A DNA stretch of 64,000 nt, from the NCBI GenBank assembly GCA_032358165.1, contig JAALGY010000038.1:744001-808000 (forward strand), written 5' to 3'. The notes under the pieces are model-generated. The model did no database searches and was not told where the DNA came from. It saw only the letters and a program-made list of their open reading frames with translations. How positions within the stretch are numbered: the stretch's first letter is position 1; each line of letters opens with the position of its first letter. A program made the position numbers and the translations under genes. This stretch comes from Diplosphaera chodatii (lineage: Eukaryota; Chlorophyta; Trebouxiophyceae; Prasiolales; Stichococcaceae). Positions 26,401-37,900 of the stretch are shown here, piece after piece.

Positions 26401-28824
26401 TCAGTTTCACAAGCAAGTCCGTGCAACATTCAGGCCACATGTCGTCTGTGGAAGCGCAGACTTCGAGCTCTGTACCTGCACAGAAGGGAGCGCTGCTTGC
26501 GCGGCCACCATGTCGGGGCTGAACACAGGGTGCGCCAGCTTGAGCTGCTTAAGCACGGTGTCTGGCGCTGGCGGGTGGAGCGGGTTGAGCGTCACGAACA
26601 TGTCGGGTGTGCCCGGTGGCAGGTTCTGCAGCAGGTTGAGCCAGTAGCTGACGCACACCGCAGCGTGCTCGCTCCCGCTGGCAGAGCTGCACAGCAGGCA
26701 GGAGTTCACTTCGGCCTCCATAACATGCACAGGGCAAGTTGCTGCTATCAGCCGTCGTCTGAATTTCGTGAATGGATATGTACATGCACGAATGTCATCG
26801 GCTTTCGTAGTGGCACCTGCCCAGGAAGTTCCACGATGCCCATGCAGTGCGGCTGCGCGGCATGAGGCTTGCATCCGTGTGCAGCCACACATCGTTCTCG
26901 TTGTAGGGTAAGGCCGCCAAAACATCCCGGACATCCTGCATATGCATTGGTCGCATTGATTAGCTGTGGCTCCTGCTGCACCTGCTGACAAGGGTCACAA
27001 GCGAACTGCACAGTACAAGGACTGGAGGCTTGCACCACCTGGGGGCAGGTGCTGCCGAGCAGTGCCAGGGAGATGTCGGAGTGCGTCGCCAGCACCACTT
27101 TATCGAACTGCTCTGTTTTGCCATCTGCGGTGCGGACAGAGACTGGACCAGCCGCCCCCACCGACTCCACTGACACCACAGCACAGCTTGTCCGCACATC
27201 CCGCAGCTCTGCAGTGAAAAGATTCGCTTGTTCGCAAATTGGTATGTGCTGCACGTCCGTCCAGCCACATCTCAGCTTGTGATGGGCTGTGTTGCAGCAG
27301 CAGACTGCTGGACCCTAGCTCTTTATCCTCGAGTTGGACTCGAAATCCTGCCATATCAAGGGATGGCTGACATGCTACACGCAGTCCCTTGTGAGCATCA
27401 TGCATGTATGCTCCTTGCCTGCGCAGATGGCGGAAACGTAGGAGCGGGAGCGGTCCTTGACGACACGCCACACCGGCCGCTGCACCAGGTCCAGCAGGTG
27501 GTGGTTCTCCCAGAAGCGGACAAGCGTCACAATTGGCGCCTCCATCATCTACAGCAGAATAACAACATAATCGCACGCATCAAAGCGATGTTCGAAGCCT
27601 TCACTTGGTCAGCAAGCAACCGCACGCCCTGCTACCAGGGGCGGTGTGTATTATATGCCATACTGCAGGAGCAGCGACTAACTCAGGATGCTCATGACCA
27701 TGTGCTTGCCTGCGACTCTGGCACGCTCCACACAGCCGCACACATGGGCAGGAAGTAGTGCCGCACAAACGCCTGGCTGTACCGCCGCAGCCGCAGGTAG
27801 TCCCCCGTGGACATGCGGCTGAAGCGTCCTGACTCTGCCGGATCCAGTACCTGAGCAGTGGGTGATGGAGATGTCATGAAGGTATGTGCTGCCAATGCAG
27901 CCGATCGTGCATACAGTAGGACCATGCAAGTGGCCCAACCCACCTCGCGTGCGCCGCGGCCGAAGCGCACGACGTCCACCACCATGCGCCAGAACGTCGG
28001 GCTGACCAGGTTGCGGCGCTGGCAGAACAGCGCTGCCAGGCCGCGCGAGCCCCACTCAAAGGCGCCGTCATCGCTCGATAGCGCGAACGACATATCCGAG
28101 GGCTCTGTATCCACGCCCAGCGTCTCCAGCAGGCCGACCAGGTGCGGGTACGTCGTCAGGTTGTACACCTGGAAGCCCAGATCCACGGGCACTGGGCCGC
28201 TGTCGTCGGTGAGCGTGTGGCCGCCGCATGTCGCCTCCCTCTCGAACAGCACCACCTCAGCCCCCGACCTGCATGCAGCGGAGCACCGCGTCGATACGAT
28301 GGGAGTGCAACACCCGCAACTGATCGTCAGCATCGGAAACCTTTCTGACAATGTCAAGCAGCCGAAACAACATAAGTGCAGGCACACCCGGGTGCTTGCA
28401 GCTATGCTGGTGCACCATGTCTCTGTTGCATCCTGATTCTCTTGCGGCTGCCAGAATACAGCGGGCGTCTTCAGCAGCCACTCGTGCAGCCAACATGCTC
28501 AAACTGCACGATTGCTGACGTTTCTGGCCAGCAAGCTGTACTTGCGTTTGCGCGTCGTCTTGGCAGTCGCAACAGTGTTGATATGACTACGATGATTCTG
28601 AATTAGAGCTCAGCTCACCTCTGCAGCAGCCATGCCGCTGATAGGCCGGTGATGCCGCTGCCAATGCAGGCCACCCGCTGGCGCGTCGGTGCGTCTGCGG
28701 ACCCCATGCTGACCGTCTCACATGCAGCACATCGGCTACTGCACGCCACAGCGGTGGCGGGCTGTGGGCCTGCGGCGCCGGATCGCGCGAGTCTAGCAAA
28801 GGCCACTCCCGGAGCTGATGGCAT
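23406..28824 (-). CDS. Plant-type cyclopropane fatty acid synthase with N-terminal FAD amine-oxidase-like domain
   Basis: A two-domain protein of plant CPA-synthase layout, in about 16 exons. N-terminal oxidase: dinucleotide motif RVACIGSGITGLSAAWLLQR (near 28650), EVVLFEREATCGGHT, DLGFQVYNLTTYPHL, FDKVVLATHSD, LPYNENDVWLHTD, MPRSRTAWASWNF, PDMFVTLNPLHPP and GGVYLAGAWAGYGFHEDGLK. C-terminal CFA synthase: IEEHYDAGNDMYRLFLDDT, the SAM site VLEIGCGWGSMAIHA, WTGITVSKEQ, VSCEMIEAVGQEHL, FIREHIFPGGHLPSM, WRSAWEERQ and FYFAYCEAAFDERYIHTFQV. The synthase adds a methylene from S-adenosylmethionine to unsaturated acyl chains of phospholipids; the role of the oxidase half is unclear. The start at 28824 gives a long leader before MGSADAPTRQRV that could be a transit peptide; the second Met is the alternative. 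If it is not fused to the TLC gene, the reading frame ends at 23406 after MTQVHFACV. Known family motifs are intact. Confidence 0.88.
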
Positions 28825-30680
28825 TGGTGATGGTGGCCGAGATGCCAGCACGGTACGGGCAAGAGCGGTACATGTTGCCAGGGTATATAGGTATTATCAA
28901 GCCGAGGTTGGGCAGACTCAAGGGTCGTTCGTGAACAGCTTTCAGATGGAAGGTGCAGGGTTTAGGCCCATCTCCTTTCATTGAAAGGCACCCCTCTGGA
29001 ACTGTCAGGCATGCATGAACCAGGCTTCCATGCTACGCTGCGTTGCCCAGGTCTACGAATCAGCAAGCGACGCACAACTGGCTAGTGCGATCTTGATCCA
29101 GGTACGGCTGCTGTTACTGTGGACGTGCTTCTATGGTCGAATTCGCAGTTCGTGAGCTCCGTCCGAGCCGGGTTGCCAGCACGGACTCCTCAATCACGGC
29201 GTGTGGCGATGCCCGCAGGGTTACAACGCCAGCTGGCAGCAGTTGCAGTCTGCATTCCTCGCATTGATATCTGGTAGCAGAAGGGCCGTGACGCTGTGCA
29301 GCCTATCGGAAATACATCGGCCGTCCCAAGAATAAGGTGCTATGCATGCCAAACCAGCAAACACCAGCTTTGATCTGCAGCTATGCACATGCATAGAGAC
29401 GTCATGCAAGCTGCTCATGGTGCCGATGATGTCACGACGATATACCGGTTGATCCGCTGGTGCTGCATATGTGCAGACAGTCTCGATTGTGCTGAGATCT
29501 GTGGCTACGCGTAGTAGAACCAAACGATACTGGTGGCGTGCTGTCACATAGATTTCGTGCCTCGTGTGTATGCACCATCTGTGAGCAAAGGCTGACACTG
29601 CCAAGACTTCAGGAAGCACATTGGTAAGGTGTTGCATGCAGCAGATGATCGTCATGCTGCAGTCCTCCTGACGGTACATTGATCTGAAGCAAACAATTGC
29701 ATGCTATTGTGTGGTATGGTTGCCTGCAGGCATCGAAAGGCCGCCACCACTGAGGATCTGATTGCTGGCAGATGCGCCCAGCGCAGGTGTGTTACCTGCG
29801 GCAGCAGCGTACGTACGTGCGTACATGCACCTTGTCGTATGCTCAGCCGTCGTTGTTTGTGTGAAGATCTAGATTTCAGCATGCCTGATTTCAGCGTGTC
29901 AAGACTGACCCCTGGATGCGTGCATCTGTCAGCAGGTATTGTGAAGCGTACCACTGAGTGCAGAGTGCACTAATACCTAACAGAAGAGATCAGGTGCGAC
30001 CTGGTGAACAGTGACAACGGTGCATGCAGACTATATCAGCAAAAGCGCCAACTGCTGGCATGTGCCGCATTGTTGATGCACCTACTTCATGCATGCTGTC
30101 CTTTGCCCCCTGCATGCAATGCATGTGATCGTCTGCATGTCTCAGTAGCATCCTGCTTCTGTATGCAGGGGCGCGACGTCGTGTTCAAGCCACAACACTA
30201 TCAAAGAAACGAAGTTCGTGGCCGGTCTGCCCCTGGCAGCCAGTGTCACACAGGTAGTCCTGAAGCAATAGTTGCATGCTGTACAACTGGCATGCAACAT
30301 GCTTGGCTAGTCAGGGGCACGTACGAGCAGCCTCCATTTTGAGGTCCTTGCTGTCGACTGTCATCGCATGCAGTGGGTCACTATCTGCAACCCTTTTGCA
30401 TCGTGCTTTGACGGCATCCCGTCTGCAACCGCAGCTCATCGGCTAGGGATCAGTAGCTGCCTACGAATAGCCACGCCCGGCGGCCAACTGCAGCTGTTCA
30501 GGTGCTAGCCACTAACACAAGTGCAGTCGTTTAGGTAGGCGCTGCCCTGTGCATCATCTCGCCTTTCCAAGTGCTGCAAAAGCTAGCAGCATTGCTGCAC
30601 TTGTACGGGTGTGCATCACTTCAGTTGCTGTCCTTGGCCGCCCAGTGCATCACAGCCTGACAGCACGCTCTGGGTGTCCC
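28825..30680. other. Region without recognised gene
   Basis: About 1.85 kb upstream of the cyclopropane synthase gene (-) and of the exon-duplication gene (+). It should contain both promoters. Short open frames on both strands (for example 29221-29679 on -) show no family motif, signal peptide or membrane segment and are broken by stops. GCATGC/TGCATGCA words are frequent but occur across the whole window. No RNA gene or long repeat was seen. Confidence 0.4.
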
Positions 30681-33600
30681 ATGTGCATGCAGGGTGTTTC
30701 AAGATGGTGGTGCGCCGGTCGTCACGGATCACCAGGGAGCCGACACACTTCAGAGAATTCTACTGTGAATGCAGCTGAAGACATGTGTCTAAACGCCCCG
30801 CCCCCCTCGCCACAGCCGAGGTATGACAACCAGATCGGGCAGTTGCTGTAAGTGAAAGTAACTTAATGCTGTCAACATTGCAATCCTCTCAAATTAGCAA
30901 GCAAGCATACACCGCAACTGAGCACCTCCCGACTGATTGTCTCCATACCCACTGTGCAGCGATTCGCAACCGGAAGCGCCCACGACTGGCGCCCGCAAGC
31001 GCAAGCGCACGCCACCCTCGCCAAAACCGAGGTATGACAACCAGATCAGCCAGCAGCTGTAAGCAAACTTCATGCTGTAAATTGTGCAGTCTTTTCGCAT
31101 CAGCAAGCATGCACCTCAATTGCACCTGCGGATTGATGGTCTCCATGCCCATTGTGCAGTAAGTCAGCAGATGCGCAGTCGGCAGCACCTGCAACTGGCA
31201 CACGCGGGTACCAGCGCCGCAACATCAACACAGACAATTGGCAGCAGGTGGTCGTAGAGTACGCGGCCCGGACCACGAACCCAAGGCACCTCTCTGAGAA
31301 AGAGGCACGGAGCATCCTCTACTACCGGAGATGGCGCGCCGTCACCGAGCGGGGCAAGGACCCCGTCTGGGTGGAGGTGAGACCCGCATGTCCGGCTCCG
31401 TGCTCACAGGGCTACTGCATGAGTGCAAGTGCAGCTTGGCTGAAGGGCTGCTGTGGTTCGCCTTGCTCCCTGCTGCTGCTGCTGCTGCTGCCGCTGCTGC
31501 TGCTGCCGCTGCTGCTGCTGCCGCTGCTGCTGCTGCTGTCAAGTGCTGAAACGACGTCACCGAGCTATGACCTCCATGGCACTGCTGCGCAGCGCGACCG
31601 GGCCAGACAAAAGAAGTATCGCGCCAGGCTGGCCAAGGACCCCGTCTGGGTGGAGGTGAGACGCGCATGTCCGGCTCCGTGCCCAGGCACAGGGCTACTG
31701 CATGAGTGCAAGTGCAGCTTGGCTGAAAGGCTGCTGTGGTTCGCCTTGCTCCCTGCTGCTGCTGCTGCTGCTGCCGCTGCTGCTGTCAAGTGCTGAAACG
31801 ACCTCACCGAGCTATGACCCCCATGGCACTGCCGCGCAGCGCACGCGGGCCAGAAAAAAGAAGAATCGCGCCAGGCTGGCCAAGGACCCCGTCTGGGTGG
31901 AGGTGAGACCCGCCTGTCCGGCTCCGTGCTCAGGCACATACAGGGCTAATGCATGAGTGCAAGTGCAGCTTGGCTGAAAGGCTGCTGTGGTTCGCCTTGC
32001 TCCCTGCTGCTGAAACGACCTCATCGAGCTATGACCTCCATGGCACTGCTGCGCAGCGCGAGCGGGCCAGAAACAAGAAGTCTTGTGCCAAGTACTACTG
32101 GGCGAAGACGAAGCACGGATCAAGCATACGGCTGGTGCGCCCCGGTTGCATGTGTGACGTGCAACGTGAAGTGCACTGCATACGTCCTGTATGTGTTCGC
32201 ATGATCCTGGATCGGCATTCACGTGGTATTCACTACAGTGAGAGTTGCCGCACTTCAGTGAATGTCTCTGTGCCAAGTGCCAATGCTACATCGATTTTGG
32301 TGTGCAGAAGAGTCGTGTGAAGCGCTGGGTCCGCGACTATATCACCGGGCTGGAGAAGGGGCGCAAGCCTGTGGACGATGAGCTGGCCGCATATCTGTGT
32401 GGCAGGCTTGAGTGGCACGTCCAGTGGGTGCGTCGGACACCTGGGCCCGCTCTGCTTATCGAGAGATGTAGTCCCAAATCTTGAGACCACCATGCCAGCG
32501 CATTTGCCAGCATAATCTTCATGCACATGCGATTGTGTTCCCATGCGTGTGCTGTGCAGTGCTGACGCTCGGTTTAAATGCTGCTGCAGGAGAAGGTGTA
32601 CAACAGCAACAAATCCATCACCAGGGCAGATGTGGCGGTGAGCAGATGACCTGCAGATTTGTTGCATCCTGCTGCCCATGTCTCACTGCGCATCCGCTGG
32701 CCCCCTCCCCCGGGCTGAGGCACCGTGTTGTATCCTCTGTTCCCATGCTCGTGGTGACGACCGCCAACACCTACCGCTGTCTGGCGGCCTCTCAGCAGCC
32801 TATCAATGCCTTACAGTGATTGGCTTTCGTGATCGCACAGGCCAAGTTGGGGAGGGCGTGCAAGCCCCACCTCTTGGTGTACCCGCCACCCGAGCTAATC
32901 GCCCAGGGCATCCTACCGCCGCAAGATGTCGTGGGGGTGGCCTCGCGGCCTGAACACATCAATGCCCAGGTTGGCGCCTCATCACCGTGTGCGACTGGTG
33001 CAACGAGAAGTGCTCCTGGACGTGCCTGCCCCTTGATGATCATGGTGTCTTTGCTGCGGCAGGAAACGTTGCGGGTGGCAATGGGAGGACAGCCAACCAA
33101 CCCGGCAGGCCGGCGCTTGAAGAAACTTGAGAAGAAGCACGGCGGGATCAAGTCGGTGCGGTCTTCTCCTCCGTTTGCATGCAGCAGCACTGCATGGACC
33201 TGCATGGTACATCTTGCATCGGGGTGGGACGCCTAGTCAGCAGGGTCTGACATCCATGTGCAATATTTACACATATGACGCTCTGTGCACTATTCGTCAC
33301 TGTGCAGCTGGCGCTAAATGAGTGCCAGGTCAAGACGTTGACGGGCCTCTGGCGCGGCATCGCCTACATCGAGCATGCCGGCACCAAGAAGAGGTGCGAG
33401 ACCAGCGGCGGGCCCGTCCTGCTACATGCATCATGCATGCATGCTTCCTGCGACGGTGCATGCCTGTACATCCGCTATGTACGCATGAGCATAGATTCAC
33501 AGGTCTGCTCCCGCGAGCTTCACGGTGTGCGTGTTGTTCTTGTTGCAGGCAGTCCTGGCCTGATTGTCTTGCGATATTTCAGGACGGCACGGCGTGGGTC

Positions 33601-34662
33601 TCGGACCCGAAAAGCATATGCACGATGTTTTACGCTGCATACTCTGTCAACAACGTGGCAAAGTGTATGGTGAGGCATTACTTTGAGCTCGGCCTGGTAC
33701 AAAAAGATGCTGTATGCACTGGGCAGTGAGTGGCACCTGGCTGGAAGCCGTGGTTTGGCAACGGTCATTGTCAGTGATACTTGTTGCCCTGACAGTTCAC
33801 ATGCGCTGCGAACAGACACAAGCATACTATGCAGTCGACTCATGTTTCAATTGCATGTTCATTCGACTTTATCCACTGTGCAGGCACACATGAAGCTGAA
33901 GCATGTCCCGAACAAGAGCATCAAGAGCATCGAAGACTCTGTATACATTGTGTACCAGTGCCATCGCGTCCGACCCAATTGTACGGTAGGTGCCTCACTT
34001 GGAAGCCACCTCGGAGTCCATGTTTCTGTCAATGCTCCCCTATTATATTGTATCTGATTCTGCTCATGTCGGCCTTGTCACGAGTCATTCAGAGTTGCTG
34101 CGCTGCCAACGTTATCGGTACCATGGTGGTTGGATACAAGCCAGATGCTACCATGTACTGCTGTTGTTGCTGAATATTGAGCGCCATGCCGCATTGCTGT
34201 GCTGCAGCTCATCAGCGGTGCCGACCTGACCATCGACGATGGCGGCATCGCCGCCTTCCTGCGTGCTTGTTTGGCCCTCGGCGAGAAGCCCAAGGCTTCT
34301 GCGCCATTCCGGAAGGGTGCGCCGCTGCCATCGGACCCGCTGGCGGCCTCGCCAGCCGGCTTCCTGGGCGAATGCGGCTATGGGGCCAAGCGCTGGACGT
34401 GGGGCGCGGACTGGCGGAAGGTAGCGATGAGGAGGATTAAGGGTGCGCAAACCATTCAGCCTTACGATTGTCAGCATATAAGCTTCTTTGGGGTGCCAGT
34501 TTTGTATGCCGCCTGCCTGTGTTGCACATGCCGCACACGGAGGCACGGCATCAGGCTGGTTGAGGACATATGGGGATTGGCTTGACTACCGCCGCTTCCA
34601 TGGCTGCAGAGCTGGACGCGGCCGTGGCCCTGCGCTCGGATGCGTTGTCGCCCGAGCATTGA
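30681..34662 (+). CDS. Unrecognised basic protein encoded by tandemly duplicated exons
   Basis: At least twelve exons. Exons at 30960-31031 (72 nt) and 31160-31376 join in phase and carry APPPSPQPS / TPPSPKPS repeats and a KRKR run resembling a nuclear localisation signal. Three 63-nt phase-0 units then follow at 31593-31655, 31840-31902 and 32057 onward, encoding copies of a basic segment ending AKDPVWVE (the last copy diverges). Later exons give SRVKRWVRDYITGLEKGRKP, EKVYNSNKSITRADV, LLVYPPPELIAQGILPPQDV, LALNECQVKTLTGLWRGIAY, DGTAWVSDPKSICTMFYAAY, MKLKHVPNKSIKSIEDSVYI and LISGADLTIDDGGIAAFLRA, ending WRKVAMRRIKELDAAVALRS and the TGA at 34660-34662. I recognise no family. Acceptors are strong CAGs and phases agree wherever tested. 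The start is uncertain: ATG 30681, 30704 (MVVRRSSRITREPTHFREFY, out of frame with the next exon unless spliced) or 30783. Confidence 0.6.
30790..31159 (+). repeat. Tandem duplication of an exon-intron unit (about 211 bp)
   Basis: The donor region ccgaggtatgacaaccagat occurs at about 30815-30834 and again at about 31026-31045, each followed by a similar intron (ctgtaag..., agcaagca, gattg-tctccat-ccca, tgtgcag). Each unit contributes a Pro-Ser-Pro-x-Pro-Ser coding end. The 72-nt exon between is symmetric (phase 2 on both sides), so copies can be added without shifting frame. Confidence 0.75.
31377..32119 (+). repeat. Tandem array of intron plus 63-nt exon units with CTG tracts
   Basis: Three successive units, each an intron starting gtgaga and a 63-nt exon, end at 31655, 31902 and about 32119, giving lengths of about 279, 247 and 217 bp. 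They share long near-identical stretches (ctgcatgagtgcaagtgcag, gctgctgtggttcgccttgc, tgaaacgac, cgagctatgacc). Most of the length difference is the (CTG)n tract: long at 31470-31538, shorter around 31755-31785, almost absent in the third unit. Confidence 0.85.
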
Positions 34663-37600
34663 GGTGTGCACCTCGTTCACTCCCTCCTGCCGCTCTACAG
34701 CTGAGTCGTTGAGTGTCCGGAACGACACCATGGCTCCAGGGGGAGCACATGTCGATGAATAGACTGACTCTTCCAGTTCCGCCACAATTTGCAACCCTCG
34801 CCATGTCGTAAGTATGAAAGGCAGCGGTTTCGATTGTGTCATATGTCCGTAGCCCTGCTACATTGGTGGAGGTGGCGGGTCTGCAAGCGGCGAGGGCGTA
34901 ACGCGGCCCTACCTGCCGTGGCGGCAGCTGCGCCAGCGCAGCGCGGCTCCATGTGTGAGTGCACCCCACCCCGCAGCGCCTCATCATGCGGCCCTTCTGC
35001 CACGGCGGCGGCTGCGCCGGAGCAGCGCAGAACAGCCCCAGATGTAGCCTGATAATAGATGGGCGCTGTAAAATCATAGATCCATACGCAGATAGATAGA
35101 TAGATAGGTAGGTGGATAGGTAGCCTTGCACCTGCTGTCCTCCGGCGTCTGTTTGCAGCATGGCAAGCAAGGTCCGGTCTGACTTGTTGGTCAGATGTCC
35201 TGGCCATTGCAACAGTACTTGCACTGCTGCTATTCTGAACTGCATGCCGGTTTTGCGCTTGCAGCGGCTGAACTGCTGCCAAACAGCCATATTCGGTTTG
35301 ATGGCAATACTATGGCACAATGCATGCGTATTTGTGCAACATGCCTCTGCATGGTTTTGCTTGGGGTGTCAGGACTGCAGCAGTTCTCAGTAGACCGCGA
35401 ATGTGGGTGAAGGAGTCCGTGGTTTGGGTTCATAAGAGTGTGAGAGCCAACAGTCTGAAATATCCAAGAGTCTGAAAGGTCCGTGACGCTTACATCGGGC
35501 AACTGTCACCCCTTAGTCAACAGCTCGGGCAGCTCGGTCAACTTCTCTCCGCATTCATTCAACCGACCACCACCGTTGGTCAATGCTGCTGTCACCGGCA
35601 GGCCACGTAGCCTATGTATGCCCGGCACGGTCCGGCGTCTGTTGTGCTTGGCTTCAAGGCGGCTGTGAGCGGCTTTGAGCCGTCGGGTGGCTGACCGCCT
35701 GTGGCATTATGATAGATGTACTGAGGACCCACGATGTTGTCTTAGCGTACTTGAGAAGCTGACCCCCAATCCCAGCACCATGTAGGGCGTGCTAGCAGGC
35801 GCATCACATGCAGTGCGCCGTGGATGCAACCCTCACCGGGCATTGGTGGTCGTGATGTTGAGTGCTGACGGGTGGCAAAAGAGGCCTCTGAACCAGCATG
35901 CAGGCTCCGGCTGGCGGCTGCAAAGACGTTGACGTCCTGCACCATTCACCACAACATGCAGGAATCAGAGGAAAGGCGCTGAGAGAGTTGGTCGTGGTGC
36001 ACATGTATTCGAAGTACTGAATGCATGATCTTACCCGGCACACAGTGACGCTGTTCACAAGGTTTATTGCCATCAGCAGCCTGCGATGAAACAGCATTCA
36101 CCAGGCACAACACTCACTCAGGAATATACGCCTTGGTGTGCTGCTGCTGTTGCCTCTGTTGCATTGTAGAGTCTGCGCACTGCTGACTTGACGTGCTGCG
36201 GGCAAACACTCTTGCGTAGGGCAGATGTGTGGCCGTTGCGTAGCTGCACATCAAGTGGATTTTCACGGTATAGAAACTGCAGCTGTATGCACAAAAGGGA
36301 TTGCAGAAAATGCGCTCTGCAATTATTTGGGACGAGGATGATCTACCTAGCAGACCCATCGTTGTGGAAGCTGGCTGCAGCAGGAGCACTGAGCCGTGCA
36401 AGCACATTTACGTAGGTTGCCACTGGAGACTGCACCTCAGCATCACCTGCAGAGATAAGCATGTCAGTCACTAGGAGCGCATGCTTGAGGAGGACACATC
36501 GAGCAGCATGGGAGCAATCTTACCCTTTGAAACGGCAGTAACCAGGCAGAAACTAGTTGCACGGAACAAACAGACACGCGCTGCTCTAAAAATGCTTATT
36601 TGCATGTTGCGCACCTCTTGTTCAGCGGGGCGCATCGCCTGATGTACAGACCTCACCATCTGTTGCAAATGTGGAGGCTCGCTCCTTCACCTGCGACTTC
36701 CAACATCCTCACATCAGCATGCGATTCATTTGCCATGTGTTCGGCAGCAGACTACATCAATTCAAGCGCATGCATGTGCGTGCGACGCCATGCATGCACA
36801 TGCCCTTGACTCACTTTACTTGAGTCCATGGCAGGCAGTGAGCTGCCACCTCAAGTCAGTTAAATTGTTATGAGCGCACACATCTCTGTCAGAATGATCG
36901 TGGTTCCCCATGGTGTTCGAGCATGCATCATCAAGACAGGTCAGATGGCTCAACTGCACACACTTTGCTGCTGAGGCAAGTGTGAACATGTGCGGACAAC
37001 CACTGAAAGGTGCAATCACGCTGTAATGGTGCCAATAGGAGCTGGAATGACGAATGTGTACTGACCACGATGGATTGCTGTCAGTGTCTTTAAGCGCCAC
37101 CTCAGCATGCACGAGCGAGGGTCCACCCTTCAAGCCTTGGCCCAGAGACACGGCATAACATGGTCTTGCAATCATTGGGTCAGCAGCTTGGCACTTCCGT
37201 GGGCGGCCAGTGCAACTGAGCGGATTGCGATGCCGCACGCCGGGCACACACCGCTGACCCTGCCACCCTGAGGAACGGCTGGCTGCACCAGGCGTTGCAC
37301 GGTGCTTGCCCGGGGCGTGCGGATCAGTTTCAGACGCACTGCCACGCGTGCTCAGGGACCTTCGCCAGGGTCTGAAAGTACTCATACCAGAGTGGGATCA
37401 GCGGGTTTGGACCACCGCCTGGGTGTCTGAGGCCCTGCCTGCTGCACTGGGCATGCGCAGACCATGCCGTCGTTTAAGCAGCTGCAAGCAATTGAACTGA
37501 GAGCTGTGCGCGCGCGCACGCTCTGCCATGCTGGCTACGTCGTGCACATGCCAGCCGCCGCAAGTCGGTGTTGCTAGGTGACAGTGTTGTGCAATGTGTC

Positions 37601-37900
37601 CTGCGCCTTAACCTATTGCTGGGGCATACATTTGAGCGAGCGCCCCGCTGCAGACGTACAGTGTGGATTCTCAAGCCTGGTAATACCTGCAGCTGCCCGC
37701 ATAATATGGGTGTGTCTCTGGTGTGGTTGTGCGTCAGGTTGCGTCCCAAGCAGCGAGCACCGTCGCAGCTGTGCTGCACCTGCAGCATTGCTGAAGGGCG
37801 GGTAGCCACGCGCTTCTGCACAACATGTCGGTTGCTGACCTCGACATGGTCGCTGGACTGCAGCTGGCTGATGTGAACGCCCAAGGATAGACAGCCGGCG
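34663..37900. other. Region without recognised gene
   Basis: About 3.2 kb downstream of the exon-duplication gene. No reading frame shows a family motif or a convincing splice-joined structure. A - strand frame at 34586-35320 translates a GATA microsatellite as Tyr/Ser repeats and is not credible. A + frame at 37306-37500 and a - frame at 36816-37385 are weak possibilities only. Confidence 0.4.
35091..35123. repeat. GATA-type microsatellite
   Basis: Imperfect run of gata/ggta units (gatagatagatagatag followed by gtaggtggataggtag). A simple-sequence repeat in non-coding DNA. Confidence 0.85.

Noticed and set aside
28825..30680. Possible transposon or retroelement in the gene-poor stretch.
   Set aside because: No reverse transcriptase, integrase or transposase motif, long terminal repeat or terminal inverted repeat was found on either strand.
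31331..31796. Poly-Ala and poly-Leu reading frames.
   Set aside because: They are read-through translations of the intronic CTG tract between duplicated exons; the phase-consistent exon model excludes them.
34586..35320. 244-codon - strand frame with YLSTYLSIYLS.
   Set aside because: It translates the GATA microsatellite and runs through the 3' end of the + strand gene; no supporting motif.
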